A stretch of DNA of 64,000 nucleotides from NCBI RefSeq assembly GCF_011045115.1, contig NZ_JAAKZG010000008.1:1-64000 (forward strand). The letters are read 5' to 3'. Position numbers and translations under genes: made by a program. Position 1 is the stretch's first letter. Every line of letters begins with the position of its first letter. Shown piece after piece: positions 45,484 to 55,008 of this stretch. The notes below the pieces were generated by a model. That model made no database searches, had not been told where the DNA came from, and saw only the letters and a list, made by a program, of their open reading frames with translations. The stretch comes from Mesorhizobium zhangyense (GTDB taxonomy: Bacteria > Pseudomonadota > Alphaproteobacteria > Rhizobiales > Rhizobiaceae).

Positions 45484-46371
45484 ATGGAGCTGTCAAAACT
45501 CATTGCTGTCTGGATTTTCGTCATGAACATAGCTGCATCGAGTGCTCAGGCGACCGGGTCTTCGGTTGGGATCACCGTTCCCGCTACGGAACAGTTTACA
45601 CTCACAGCGTCGGCCAATGGCCGGCGCTACCGGATATTCGTGGCTCATCCACGCGACGCCGCGCCGGCGGAAGGCTATCCCGTAATCTATCTTCTGGACG
45701 GCAACGCCACCTTCCTGATCGGAGCGGAAGCCGTAAGGCTCCAGACTCGCAAGCCAAAAGGTTTTGAGCCGGCTGCACTGGTTGCGATCGGCTATGAGAC
45801 CGACGAGCCTTTCGATGTCGTGCGCCGCTACTTCGACTACACGACGCCGTCGTCGCCCTCCGCTCTGCCGCCGCGCAAGGTGGACGAACCCTGGCCGAAA
45901 CTGGGCGGGGCGGACGCATTTCTTGATTTTATCGAGCGCGATCTGAAGCCCGAGATCGAACGCCGCCTGCCCATCAATCGAAAACGGCAGACCCTGTTCG
46001 GCCATTCGCTTGGCGGGTTCTTCACCTTGCATACCTTGTTCACGCGATCTCATTTGTTCTCCACCTATATCGCCGGCAGTCCATCGATCTGGTGGAACAA
46101 TAGCGAATTGCTTGATCGCGCCCGTGACTTTGTCGCCAGTTCCCCCGATCTGGGCGGCAAGAAGCTGCTCATCGGCATAGGCGCAGACGAGCTCGACGAC
46201 ATGGTGGCGGATTCGCGCAAGATGGCCGCGCTGCTTGCGCCCCTGGCCGCCAACGGGTTGACGTTCAAGCACGCCGAATTTGCGGGCGAGGAACACATGA
46301 CGGTTCTGCCGGCGCTGGTCAGCCGCACGATAGGATTCAGCCTTCTTCATCGCGAAGGGGCCGGGCGATGA
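45484..46371 (+). CDS. Periplasmic siderophore esterase (IroE-like alpha/beta hydrolase)
   Basis: A 295-residue esterase-D-type hydrolase with an N-terminal signal segment (WIFVMNIAASSAQA), YPVIYLLDGN, the nucleophile elbow FGHSLGGFF and a C-terminal histidine in GEEHMTVLP. IroE, a periplasmic relative, linearises cyclic tri-serine catecholate siderophores. Presence of this gene right after the receptor and overlapping the binding-protein gene supports a serine-ester siderophore that is cut on entry or before export. Confidence 0.87.
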   Translation: MELSKLIAVWIFVMNIAASSAQATGSSVGITVPATEQFTLTASANGRRYRIFVAHPRDAAPAEGYPVIYLLDGNATFLIGAEAVRLQTRKPKGFEPAALVAIGYETDEPFDVVRRYFDYTTPSSPSALPPRKVDEPWPKLGGADAFLDFIERDLKPEIERRLPINRKRQTLFGHSLGGFFTLHTLFTRSHLFSTYIAGSPSIWWNNSELLDRARDFVASSPDLGGKKLLIGIGADELDDMVADSRKMAALLAPLAANGLTFKHAEFAGEEHMTVLPALVSRTIGFSLLHREGAGR

Positions 46372-47492
46372 CGTGGATATCATCGGGGGTGGTGCTTTCG
46401 CGCCTTGCTCTTGTCTTGCTTGTCGTGGCCTTCGCAGCGCCTGCGGCCATGGCCGAGCAGATCACGGTCACCGACCTTGCCGGCCGCACGGTCTCCGTCC
46501 AGTTGCCGGCGAAGCGCATCGTGCTTGCCGAAGCCCGTCAATTGGTCAGCCTCTCTCTTATTGACCGGGATGTGGCCAGGCGCATCGTCGGAACGGCAGG
46601 CACGAGGCTGTTCGATCCAGAAGCACGCAAGGCCTATGAGGCAACCTTTGCCGGTTTCGCAGCGGCGCCGAAGCTCGATGATGACGCGAGCAATCTCTCG
46701 GCCGAAAAGACGATCGCCGTCGAGCCCGATCTTGTGATCCTGAGCGGAAATATCGGCCTCGATCCGCGGTCGCAGGCGTTGGCGGATACGCTCACGGCCG
46801 CCGGCATTCCGGCAATCTTCATCGATTTTCGTGCCGACCCCTATGAGAACACGGTTCCCAGCGTCGAGCTGCTGGGCAAGGTTTTGGGCAAGGAAGCCGA
46901 GGCGAGGGCGTTTCTCGACTTCTATCTCGAACACAGAAGCCGGATCGTCGAGCGCGTCGCCGGTATTTCGGACAGGCCGACGGTCTTCATGGAGATGCAG
47001 GCCAACTCCAGGGAGCAGTGCTGCATGTCGCCGAGCCGCGCCAATCTCGGCCGGTTCATCGTCGAGGCTGGCGGCATCAATATCGGCGAGGCCGTGGTGC
47101 CGGGCGCGTTCGGCCCGCTTAGTCCCGAATATCTGCTGGCGCAGGACCCGGACATCTATATCGGCACCGGCGGGCGGCATCTTGCTTCCAGCGGCGGCAT
47201 AGTGGTGGGGCCGGGGATTTCGGAAGAAGAGGCCCTGTCGGCGCTCAAGACGGTCGTCGCACGACCCATCATTTCCGAACTCAGCGCCGTGCACAAAGGC
47301 GATGCACACGGTCTCTGGCATAACTTCCACAACAGCCCTCTCAACATCGTGGCTCTTGAGGTGCTGGCGACGTGGTTCCATCCGAATGTGTTTGCCGACG
47401 TGGACCCTCGCGCCACGGTCGACGAAATCAACCGGCGATTCCTGCCCGTTCCCTTCGAGGGCGCGGCGTGGATAAGCCTGGCGAAAGACTAG
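46368..47492 (+). CDS. Ferric-siderophore ABC transporter, periplasmic binding protein
   Basis: A 374-residue type III binding protein (FepB/BtuF fold) with a signal peptide ending AAMA and the family opening QITVTDLAGRTVSVQLPAKRIV. It would carry the ferric siderophore from the receptor to the FecCD permease. Its ATG overlaps the esterase stop by 4 bases. A vicinal CC pair (SREQCCMSPSR) is present in the middle of the chain. The chain is slightly longer than FepB of E. coli (318). Confidence 0.88.
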   Translation: MTWISSGVVLSRLALVLLVVAFAAPAAMAEQITVTDLAGRTVSVQLPAKRIVLAEARQLVSLSLIDRDVARRIVGTAGTRLFDPEARKAYEATFAGFAAAPKLDDDASNLSAEKTIAVEPDLVILSGNIGLDPRSQALADTLTAAGIPAIFIDFRADPYENTVPSVELLGKVLGKEAEARAFLDFYLEHRSRIVERVAGISDRPTVFMEMQANSREQCCMSPSRANLGRFIVEAGGINIGEAVVPGAFGPLSPEYLLAQDPDIYIGTGGRHLASSGGIVVGPGISEEEALSALKTVVARPIISELSAVHKGDAHGLWHNFHNSPLNIVALEVLATWFHPNVFADVDPRATVDEINRRFLPVPFEGAAWISLAKD

Positions 47493-47497
47493 CCGAT

Positions 47498-48571
47498 ATG
47501 AATGCGCAAATTGTTGAGGCAGCAACCGGTCACGCGCGAGACGCAGCCGCCGATGCCTATGGAAATCTGCTCTGGCGCCGCCGGCTGCTGATCGCCGTAC
47601 TCGCTACAGCACTTGCCGCTTCGTTTTTCTTCGATATTGCCGCGGGGCCTTCCGGTCTCGGGCTCGGCCAGTCCTTCAACGCTCTCTTCGGCCTGGAGGG
47701 CGCGACCCGAACCCAAGGCATCATCATGTGGGAGGTGCGTCTGCCGCAAGCGGTCACCGCAATCCTCGTCGGGGCGGCGCTGTCGCTCGCAGGCGCCGAA
47801 ATGCAGACGATCCTCGACAATCCGCTGGCCAGCCCGTTTACGCTGGGAGTTTCGTCGGCAGCGTCGCTCGGCGCGGCCCTCGCCTTGATCCTCGGCGTCA
47901 GTCTTCCCGGCCTGCCGGCGACGTGGTTGGTGCCTGCCAACGCCTTCCTCTTTGCCTTCGTGTCGGTGATGATCCTCCAGGCGCTCTCCGCGCGCCGGGG
48001 CACGGGACCGGACACGCTGGTGCTGCTGGGTATTGCCATGGTGTTTGCATTCAACGCGCTGGTGGCGCTGCTGCAATTCGTGGCCTCCGAGGCAGCGTTG
48101 CAGCAGTTCGTCTTCTGGACCATGGGCAGCATTGCCCAGACCGGCTGGACGAAGATCGCTATTCTGGCCGTCGCCCTTGCGATCGCCTTTCCGGCGTCAT
48201 TCGCCGCGCGCTGGCAATTGACCGCGCTGCGTTTCGGAACCGACCGGGCGCGAAGCTTCGGCGTGCCGGTTGCCCGGCTGCGTTTCTTCACGCTCCTGCG
48301 GGTCAGCATGCTGGCGGCGCTCTCGGTCGCCTTCGTTGGAACGATTGGTTTCGTCGGTCTCGTCGGACCGCATATCGCCCGGCTTCTGGTCGGCGAGGAC
48401 CACCGCTTCTTCCTGCCGGCAAGCCTGCTGACCGGTGCAACGATGATGTCGCTGGCATCGCTTGCCAGCAAGACGCTGATCCCCGGCGTGCTGCTGCCGG
48501 TCGGGATCGTCACCTCGCTCGTCGGAATTCCGATCTTTGTGGCGCTTATCCTGAGGCGGCGTGGCCGATGA
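47498..48571 (+). CDS. Ferric-siderophore ABC transporter permease (FecCD family)
   Basis: A 357-residue permease with about nine or ten membrane segments and FecCD hallmarks (RLPQAVTAILVGAALSLAGAEMQTILDNPLASPFTLGVSSAAS, GTIGFVGLVGPHIAR). Only one permease is encoded where E. coli uses FepD and FepG, so it probably works as a homodimer, as BtuC does. ATG at 47498, 5 bases after the binding-protein stop. The stop overlaps the ATPase start. Confidence 0.9.
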   Translation: MNAQIVEAATGHARDAAADAYGNLLWRRRLLIAVLATALAASFFFDIAAGPSGLGLGQSFNALFGLEGATRTQGIIMWEVRLPQAVTAILVGAALSLAGAEMQTILDNPLASPFTLGVSSAASLGAALALILGVSLPGLPATWLVPANAFLFAFVSVMILQALSARRGTGPDTLVLLGIAMVFAFNALVALLQFVASEAALQQFVFWTMGSIAQTGWTKIAILAVALAIAFPASFAARWQLTALRFGTDRARSFGVPVARLRFFTLLRVSMLAALSVAFVGTIGFVGLVGPHIARLLVGEDHRFFLPASLLTGATMMSLASLASKTLIPGVLLPVGIVTSLVGIPIFVALILRRRGR

Positions 48572-49356
48572 CCGAACGATCGCTAGCCATTAACGGCCTT
48601 ACCTGCGGCTACCCCAAGCATGAGGTGTTGAAGGAGCTTTCGCTTCCGCGCATCTGCGCAGGCAGCGTTACAGTGATGATCGGCCCGAACGCGGCCGGCA
48701 AGACGACGCTTCTGCGCGCCATCGCCGGGCTTTTGCCAGCTCGGGGCGAGGTGAATTTCGATGGCAGGAACCTTCTTGCTCTTGCCCCAACAGAGCTTGC
48801 GGGTCTTGTCACCTACATGCCGCAAGTGCTGCCGCAAGGCGTCGCCCTGACCACGATCGAGGCTGTCATCACCGCACTCAGGGTTGCTCCGGACCGGCGC
48901 GGGGACTCCGACGCGGCGGTTCACGCAGAGGCTGCCGCTGTCCTGAACCGGCTCAACATCGGACACCTCTCGCTCACTCCGCTCGACGAATTGTCCGGTG
49001 GTCAGCGCCAGCTGGTCAGCCTCGCGCAGGCGATCGTCAGGAGACCGGCTGTCCTGCTTCTCGACGAGCCGACAAGCGCGCTCGATCCGCGCCACCAGAT
49101 CGATGTCATGAGCGCGGTTCGCGAGATCGCGATCGAGGACGGCATGATCGTGATGGTGGTGCTGCACGACCTCAATCTGGCGCTCGCCTGGGCCGACACG
49201 GTCGTCCTGCTGGTCGACGGAAAAATCGCAGCCGCAGGGCCGCCCGAGGAGGCGATCACCTCCGCGACGCTTGAGACCGCCTATCGCGTCCGCGCGCGGG
49301 TCGAGCGTTGCTCGCAAGGCAGGCTGCAGGTCATCTACGACGGCAAGTCGGTGTAG
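48568..49356 (+). CDS. Ferric-siderophore ABC transporter ATP-binding protein
   Basis: A 262-residue FepC/BtuD-type ATPase with Walker A GPNAAGKTTLL, signature LSGGQRQLVSLAQA, Walker B LLLDEPTSALD and the H-loop VLHDLNLAL. It drives ferric siderophore import through the preceding permease. The ATG overlaps the permease stop by 4 bases; the longer open frame upstream is a shadow. It is the last gene of the siderophore locus and converges with the DUF982 gene. Confidence 0.92.
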   Translation: MTERSLAINGLTCGYPKHEVLKELSLPRICAGSVTVMIGPNAAGKTTLLRAIAGLLPARGEVNFDGRNLLALAPTELAGLVTYMPQVLPQGVALTTIEAVITALRVAPDRRGDSDAAVHAEAAAVLNRLNIGHLSLTPLDELSGGQRQLVSLAQAIVRRPAVLLLDEPTSALDPRHQIDVMSAVREIAIEDGMIVMVVLHDLNLALAWADTVVLLVDGKIAAAGPPEEAITSATLETAYRVRARVERCSQGRLQVIYDGKSV

Positions 49357-49380
49357 CGGTTCTTCGTCAGCTCGCACAGA

Positions 49381-49677
49381 TTAGGCGCTCAGTCTTCCCC
49401 ATTCGCGGGCAAGGCTGCTGGCAGCACGATCGAGCGCTTCCTCTGAAAGGATGCCTTTGTTGCGCGCGAAGTTTTCGAACGCCTCGCGCACATCTGCGGC
49501 GGTTCTCTCGTCATTGATGGCCTTGCGGCAAACCTCCAGAGCTCCGTGATAGTCGAGGTCGGGAATGCCGTTCCATTCGAGAAGGATATCGTAGGCGTCC
49601 AATACGGTTTCGACGTCACGGGGAAAGCCAAGGCCGACGAAGATTGACAGCGGCTGGTCGAATTTGTGAGCGATCAT
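49381..49677 (-). CDS. DUF982 protein
   Basis: A 98-residue protein of the DUF982 family, common in Rhizobiales: LSIFVGLGFPRDVETVLDAYDILLEWNGIPDLDYHGALEVCRKAI, then ADVREAFENFARNKGILSE. The function is unknown. The ATG at 49677 has AAGGAG ten bases upstream; an in-frame start at 49713 lacks one. It converges with the siderophore ATPase gene and has no evident link to it. Confidence 0.8.
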   Translation of the reverse strand: MIAHKFDQPLSIFVGLGFPRDVETVLDAYDILLEWNGIPDLDYHGALEVCRKAINDERTAADVREAFENFARNKGILSEEALDRAASSLAREWGRLSA

Positions 49678-49819
49678 GGGGTCGTAACTCCTTGCTTGAT
49701 GCCGCTGTTTCAACGGCAGAAGTGGGCGACAGCAAGATTTGCTCCGTCACGAATAAAGAAAGGGCGACGAGTGAACGTGAACACGCAGGCACAGGATGCG
49801 AGGATGGGAGCCGGTGTCG

Positions 49820-49972
49820 TCACGCGAGGCGGCGTGATTTCTCGCGTCCCATGCGGCAGTCTTCGGTGAAAGGACTGGCAAGGGCCGGATCGCCGGCGAA
49901 CAGTCGATACTCGGCCTCTGAAATTGCGTAGCAGGCTTCGAATTCAACAGCCCGCAACGCTTCGGGAAGCAC
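49820..49972 (-). CDS. Possible small hypothetical protein (50 codons)
   Basis: A GTG-started frame of 50 codons with coding-like composition (includes EFEACYAISEAEYRLF). It sits between DUF982 and the TetR gene, on the same strand as both. It could be a real small protein or a degraded gene end. No family is recognised and no good ribosome site is seen. The rest of the 49678-49992 gap holds nothing else that I can identify. Confidence 0.25.
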   Translation of the reverse strand: MLPEALRAVEFEACYAISEAEYRLFAGDPALASPFTEDCRMGREKSRRLA

Positions 49973-49992
49973 TCAACGAGCCGAAGCGCAAA

Positions 49993-50613
49993 TCACCTCG
50001 AACTGGCCCCAAAGCAATTCAAGAGACACCGCAGCGAGCAGCGAACGGATTTGGCGAATTCCGAATTGAAATCGTAGCGCAGCCAATCATTGAGCATGCC
50101 CGATATGAAGCAAAGAAACGTCGTCGATGCTGACCTGGCATCCCATCCGTTCGACAACTCACCTCTCGATTCGGCCAGCTCGAATGCACGTTCGAACACA
50201 GCCGCCATGGTGTCGTGAAGAGAGCGCTGCCACACCAGGGCCTCCTGCATCTCCCCGACATACTCGCAGCGCGTCACAATAATTTGATAGACCTTCCGCG
50301 TGTGCTCATTTTCTTCGAACAGCCTGACAATCTCAAAGGCGCGTTCCTCGATAAAGCCCAGAGGATCGGTCGACGTTTCGTCGATCTGAGCTTCCAGGAG
50401 TGCACTGTGTAGCGAACGCACGCGGTCCGTCATCGCGTTGAAAAGCTGCTGTTTATTGGAGAAATGCCAGTAGATCGCCCCACGCGTCAGGCCAGCCTCC
50501 TGGGCGATGCGCTCCAGCGACGCCCGCGACACGCCCATGTCGAGAAACACTGTCTCTGCGGCATCAACAATATGTTGCCGCGTCTCTTCCGACTCCGATT
50601 TCGTGCGTCGCAT
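49993..50613 (-). CDS. TetR-family repressor of the RND efflux operon (AcrR/BepR-like)
   Basis: A 206-residue TetR regulator starting MRRTKSESEETRQHIVDAAETVF, with the helix-turn-helix ASLERIAQEAGLTRGAIYWHFSNKQQLF and an AcrR/TtgR-type C-terminal ligand domain (IIVTRCEYVGEMQEA). It is divergent from the efflux genes with an AcrR-like 24-bp site between them. It should repress the pump until a toxic hydrophobic compound binds. Confidence 0.9.
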   Translation of the reverse strand: MRRTKSESEETRQHIVDAAETVFLDMGVSRASLERIAQEAGLTRGAIYWHFSNKQQLFNAMTDRVRSLHSALLEAQIDETSTDPLGFIEERAFEIVRLFEENEHTRKVYQIIVTRCEYVGEMQEALVWQRSLHDTMAAVFERAFELAESRGELSNGWDARSASTTFLCFISGMLNDWLRYDFNSEFAKSVRCSLRCLLNCFGASSR

Positions 50614-50629
50614 GATTTCGGCCTCCCTT

Positions 50630-50653
50630 TACATACATTGCTGTTTGTATATA
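50630..50653. promoter_or_regulatory. AcrR-like operator between the TetR gene and the efflux pump
   Basis: The 24-bp segment starts TACATACATT and ends TTTGTATATA. From memory of the E. coli AcrR site (TACATACATT...AATGTATGTA), about 19 of 24 positions agree and the inverted symmetry is kept. It lies in the 85-bp divergent promoter, covering both transcription starts. Confidence 0.65.
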
Positions 50654-50698
50654 TGTTGCACCGCAATATAGCGACCCTTTCCGTTCACCTGGTGCATC

Positions 50699-51856
50699 AT
50701 GAAATTGTTGTCCTCCACCAATCGAATCATAGCCGTCCTGGCTGTCAGCACCAGCCTTCTAACGGCAATGCCCAATATTTCCTCGGCGCAGCAAGCCGGT
50801 GCGCCCCCGCCCCCCGCGGTCGAAGTCACGACCGTTACCGCACGGGAAGTGCCGCTCGACTACACCTATGCCGGCCGCGTCTCCGCCTTCCGTGAAGTCG
50901 AAGTCCGTGCCCAGGTCGGTGGTATCCTGAAAGAACGAGCCTATGTGGAAGGTGCCCGGGTGAAAGCCGGCGACGTCCTCTTCCGTATCGATCCGGCCAG
51001 CTTCGAGGCAGAAGCCGCGCGCGCTTCTGCGCAGTTGCAGACGGCGCAGGCACAGCTTTCCCAAGCCAAGCGCGATCAACAGCGGGCCTCAGAACTGCTC
51101 GATCGCAAGGTGGGTTCGCAAAAGACCTTCGATGACGCGAAATCCGCCGTGGAACTGGCGCAGGCTGCCGTCGCGGTGGCGGCTGCTCAGGTGAAGACTG
51201 CCCAGATCAATCTCGACCATGCCACGGTGCGGGCGCCGATCGATGGCGTCACCAGTCTCGATGTCGTGCCGGAAGGCAGCCTGATCGGCACCGGCGGCAG
51301 CGACAGTCTGCTGACCCGGATTACCCGTCTTGATCCCGTCTACGTCAACTTCTCCTACGCTAGTGAAGATGCAGCCGAAATCCGGCGCATCATCGACCAG
51401 AACGGTTCGGATGACGGCAAGCTTTCCGCCTTGATCGTTTTCGGCGACGGCACTGCACTCGACCGCAAGGGCGTGATCGACTTCACCGCGCCGAGCCTCG
51501 ACACCCAGACCGGAACGATGCGGGTTCGCGCCGTCTTCGACAATCCCGATTCCCGCCTGATCCCGGGCCAGTTCGTCCGCATCAGGATTGGCGGCTTGAC
51601 AGTACCTTCGGCCATCGTCGTGCCGGAGGTGGCCGTCATGCAGGGGCCGGACGGCAAGTTCGTCTACACCGTAGACGATAGCCAGACCGCGGCCATGCAG
51701 CCGATTACGACAGGCCGCTCCGTCGAGGATGGGTGGATCGTCACCAACGGCCTGAAAGCGGGCGACCGTATCGTCACCAGCGGCGTTATCAAGGTGCGTC
51801 CCGGCACGCGCGTTGCAGCCACCAAATCCATACTCCAGACAGCCCAGGCCGAGTAA
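50699..51856 (+). CDS. RND efflux periplasmic adaptor (AcrA/MexA family)
   Basis: A 385-residue adaptor with a signal peptide ending SSA, the lipoyl half-motif [33 protein letters not shown], a coiled-coil hairpin (about residues 95-165, rich in Ala/Gln) and the second lipoyl half [12 protein letters not shown]. No lipobox cysteine is present, unlike AcrA and MexA, so it may be soluble. It bridges the inner-membrane pump and an outer-membrane TolC-type channel encoded elsewhere. Confidence 0.92.
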   Translation: MKLLSSTNRIIAVLAVSTSLLTAMPNISSAQQAGAPPPPAVEVTTVTAREVPLDYTYAGRVSAFREVEVRAQVGGILKERAYVEGARVKAGDVLFRIDPASFEAEAARASAQLQTAQAQLSQAKRDQQRASELLDRKVGSQKTFDDAKSAVELAQAAVAVAAAQVKTAQINLDHATVRAPIDGVTSLDVVPEGSLIGTGGSDSLLTRITRLDPVYVNFSYASEDAAEIRRIIDQNGSDDGKLSALIVFGDGTALDRKGVIDFTAPSLDTQTGTMRVRAVFDNPDSRLIPGQFVRIRIGGLTVPSAIVVPEVAVMQGPDGKFVYTVDDSQTAAMQPITTGRSVEDGWIVTNGLKAGDRIVTSGVIKVRPGTRVAATKSILQTAQAE

Positions 51857-54800
51857 TGAACCACCGTTTCTTCATTGACCGGCCGGTCTTTGCGGCGGTC
51901 ATCTCTATCGTCATCGTACTGGCCGGCGTTGTCGCCATGCGCGTGCTTCCGATCGCGCAATATCCGGAATTGACGCCGCCGCAGGTCGTGGTGTCGGCGA
52001 CCTATCCGGGCGCCAGTGCCGAGGTCCTGACGCAAACCGTTGCCGCTCCCCTGGAGGAGCAGATCAACGGCGTCGAAAACATGCTTTACATGCAGTCGAT
52101 CAACTCGGGCTCAGGCACCATGCGGCTGATCGTGACCTTCGCAACGGGCACGGACGCGGATCAGGCCACCATCAATGTCAACAACCGCGTTCAGCGTGCG
52201 GTTTCGTCCCTGCCGCAGGAGGTCCAGCGTCTGGGCGTTTTGGTCAACAAACAATCGAGTTCGATTCTGGCGGTTATCTCGCTCAATTCGTCGAACGCGC
52301 AGTATGATTCCGTCTATCTCGCGAACTACGCGCTGCTTAATGTCATCGACGAATTGAAGCGCACACCCGGCGTTGGCGATTCGAATTTGTTCAGCCGCGA
52401 GAACTATTCCATGCGTGTCTGGCTGCGGCCGGACAAGCTCGCGCAGTACAACCTCACAACCACCGACGTCGCTACGGCCATCACCGAGCAGAACGCGCAA
52501 TACTCGGCCGGTCGCGTCGGTGATCCGCCGACGCAAGGCAAGCTCTCTTACTCCTACGCGGTGACGACCGACGGTCGCCTGCCCGATGCGGAAGCATTTG
52601 GCAATATCATATTGCGTGCCGACGAAAACGCGGCGACGCTGCGCCTCAAGGACGTCGCGCGCATAGAGCTTGGCGCCCAGGACTACAGCTTCCGCGCCAT
52701 CCAGGCCGGAAAGCCGACGGTTCCGATCGGCATCTACCTGCAACCGGGTGCCAACGCGCTCAACACGATGGCGGCGGTTGAAGCGCGCCTCGACGAATTG
52801 GCGACACGGTTTCCCGATGGGGTCACCTACGAAATTCCCTACGACACGACGCTGTTCGTGCAGGAGTCCATCAATGAAGTCATAAAGACCTTCATCGAAG
52901 CGCTCGTCCTCGTCGTGGTCGTGGTCTTCGTCTTCCTGCAGAACTGGCGGGCAACGCTCATCCCGCTCATCGCCGTGCCGGTCTCCATCCTCGGCACCTT
53001 CGCCGGCATGTATATGCTGGGCTTCTCGATCAACATGCTCACACTGTTCGGCCTGGTCCTGGCCATCGGCATCGTCGTCGACGACGCCATCGTGGTGCTG
53101 GAGAACGTCGAGCGCATCATGACGACGGAGAAGCTTCCGCCGCGCGAGGCCGCCATCAAGGCGATGGGCGAAGTGACCGGGCCGGTCATCGCCATTGTCC
53201 TCGTGCTGGTCTCCGTCTTCGTGCCGGTCGCATTCATGGGTGGTCTCGCCGGCGAAATGTATCGCCAGTTCGCGATCACCATCGCCGTCTCGGTGACGCT
53301 CTCCGGTGTCGTCGCGCTGACGCTGACGCCCGCCCTATGTGCAATTCTTCTCAAGCCGGGCCATCATGAACCGTGGGCGCCGTTCCGCTGGTTCAATCGC
53401 GCCTTCGATTGGCTCACGTCGGCCTACACGGCCGGTGTCCGTTTCTTCCTGAAACGCGCGCTTCTTGCCCTCACGCTGTTTGCCATCATGGTCGGCGCGA
53501 TGGCCCATCTGTTCAACACGGTGCCGAGTGCATTGGTGCCGAACGAGGATCAAGGCGTGATCCTTGCGGTCGGCATCCTGCCGCCAGCCGCCTCGCTCGC
53601 GCGGACCAGCGAGGTCATGTCGACCGTCAGCGACAACGTCATGAAGAATCCGGCGGTTGAGAACGTTCTGGCTTTTTCCGGCTACGACCTGCTGGCCGGC
53701 TCGCAATCGCCGAGTGCTGGCGCTGCCTTCATCAAGCTGAAGGACTGGTCGGAACGCAAGGCGCCTGAACTCGATGCACGCGTTCTGCCCGGAGCGGTCA
53801 TGGGGATGAACGCCGGCATCCAGGATGGTATGGTGCTCGCCTTCAACCCGCCTCCGATCCAGGGGCTGAGCACGACCGGCGGCTTCGAGCTTTACGTTCA
53901 GGACCGCACCGGCGCCGGCGCTCAGGCGCTGATGAACGCAACGCAGCAGATCGTTACCGCTGCCGCGGAACACCCGGAACTCGCCAATGTGCGCACGACG
54001 ATGTCGATGAATGTGCCGCAATACAAGATCGACGTCGATCGTGAAAAAGCGACTGCGCTTGGCGTGCCGCTTTCGTCGGTGTTCTCCACCATGCAGGCGA
54101 CATTCGGCAGCGTCTATGTCAACGACTTCACGCTCTACGGTCGCAACTTCCAGGTCAAGCTGCAGTCGGAGGCCAACTTCCGCGAAAAGCCCGAGGACCT
54201 GAGCCAGATCTTCGTGCGGTCGCAGACCAGCAGCGCAATGATCCCGCTCGACAGCCTGGTCACGGTCAAGCGCGTGATCGGTCCTGATCTTCTCGAGCGC
54301 TTCAACAACTTCCCGGCCGCCAAGATCATGGGCGACCCGGCTCCCGGCTATTCATCGGGGCAGGCATTGCAGGCGATCCAGAAGGTTGCGGCAACTGCCC
54401 TGCCGGAAGGCTACACCGTTGCCTGGACCGGCACGGCCTACCAGGAAATCGAAACCGGCGGCACCGGCATGCAGGCGCTGCTCTTCGGCATCGTCATGGT
54501 ATTCCTGATCCTTGCCGCCCAGTATGAGCGCTGGTCGCTTCCGCTTGCCGTCATCCTCGCGGTGCCTTTCGCGCTGTTCGGAGCACTGGTGGCGATCTGG
54601 CTGCGCGGGTTAAGCAACGACGTCTACTTCCAGATCGGCCTTGTGACGTTGATCGGCCTGGCCGCGAAAAACGCCATCCTGATCGTCGAGTTCGCGGTGC
54701 TGAAGCGGCAAGAGGGCCTTAGTGCCTTCGACGCCGCTCTCGAGGCTGCGCGCCTGCGTTTCCGTCCGATCATCATGACGTCGCTTGCCTTCATTCTGGG

Positions 54801-55008
54801 CGTGCTGCCGCTGGCGATCAGCACGGGAGCGGGCTCAGCCAGCCGTCACTCGATCGGCACGGGCGTCATCGGCGGAATGCTCGCGGCGACGTTCCTTGCC
54901 ATCTTCCTCATTCCGCTGTTCTTCAAGCTGATCGGCGGCCGGGACAAGAGGCGGGTTGATGCACCGCAGCCGGTCGGCGGGCATGAGGCGGGGGCAAGCA
55001 TCCAGTGA
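51856..55008 (+). CDS. RND multidrug efflux permease (AcrB/MexB family, HAE1)
   Basis: A 1050-residue proton-driven pump, the standard HAE1 length. It starts [20 protein letters not shown] and has the family motifs [33 protein letters not shown], the TM4 proton-relay [18 protein letters not shown] with the Asp-Asp pair, and [19 protein letters not shown] in TM10. It is one-base coupled to the adaptor gene (TAATG). It should export varied hydrophobic compounds; specificity cannot be read from sequence. Confidence 0.94.
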   Translation: MNHRFFIDRPVFAAVISIVIVLAGVVAMRVLPIAQYPELTPPQVVVSATYPGASAEVLTQTVAAPLEEQINGVENMLYMQSINSGSGTMRLIVTFATGTDADQATINVNNRVQRAVSSLPQEVQRLGVLVNKQSSSILAVISLNSSNAQYDSVYLANYALLNVIDELKRTPGVGDSNLFSRENYSMRVWLRPDKLAQYNLTTTDVATAITEQNAQYSAGRVGDPPTQGKLSYSYAVTTDGRLPDAEAFGNIILRADENAATLRLKDVARIELGAQDYSFRAIQAGKPTVPIGIYLQPGANALNTMAAVEARLDELATRFPDGVTYEIPYDTTLFVQESINEVIKTFIEALVLVVVVVFVFLQNWRATLIPLIAVPVSILGTFAGMYMLGFSINMLTLFGLVLAIGIVVDDAIVVLENVERIMTTEKLPPREAAIKAMGEVTGPVIAIVLVLVSVFVPVAFMGGLAGEMYRQFAITIAVSVTLSGVVALTLTPALCAILLKPGHHEPWAPFRWFNRAFDWLTSAYTAGVRFFLKRALLALTLFAIMVGAMAHLFNTVPSALVPNEDQGVILAVGILPPAASLARTSEVMSTVSDNVMKNPAVENVLAFSGYDLLAGSQSPSAGAAFIKLKDWSERKAPELDARVLPGAVMGMNAGIQDGMVLAFNPPPIQGLSTTGGFELYVQDRTGAGAQALMNATQQIVTAAAEHPELANVRTTMSMNVPQYKIDVDREKATALGVPLSSVFSTMQATFGSVYVNDFTLYGRNFQVKLQSEANFREKPEDLSQIFVRSQTSSAMIPLDSLVTVKRVIGPDLLERFNNFPAAKIMGDPAPGYSSGQALQAIQKVAATALPEGYTVAWTGTAYQEIETGGTGMQALLFGIVMVFLILAAQYERWSLPLAVILAVPFALFGALVAIWLRGLSNDVYFQIGLVTLIGLAAKNAILIVEFAVLKRQEGLSAFDAALEAARLRFRPIIMTSLAFILGVLPLAISTGAGSASRHSIGTGVIGGMLAATFLAIFLIPLFFKLIGGRDKRRVDAPQPVGGHEAGASIQ

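Noticed and set aside
49381-49713. Link of the DUF982 protein to siderophore function
   Set aside because: It is on the opposite strand, converges with the ATPase gene, and DUF982 genes are scattered in many Rhizobiales contexts.
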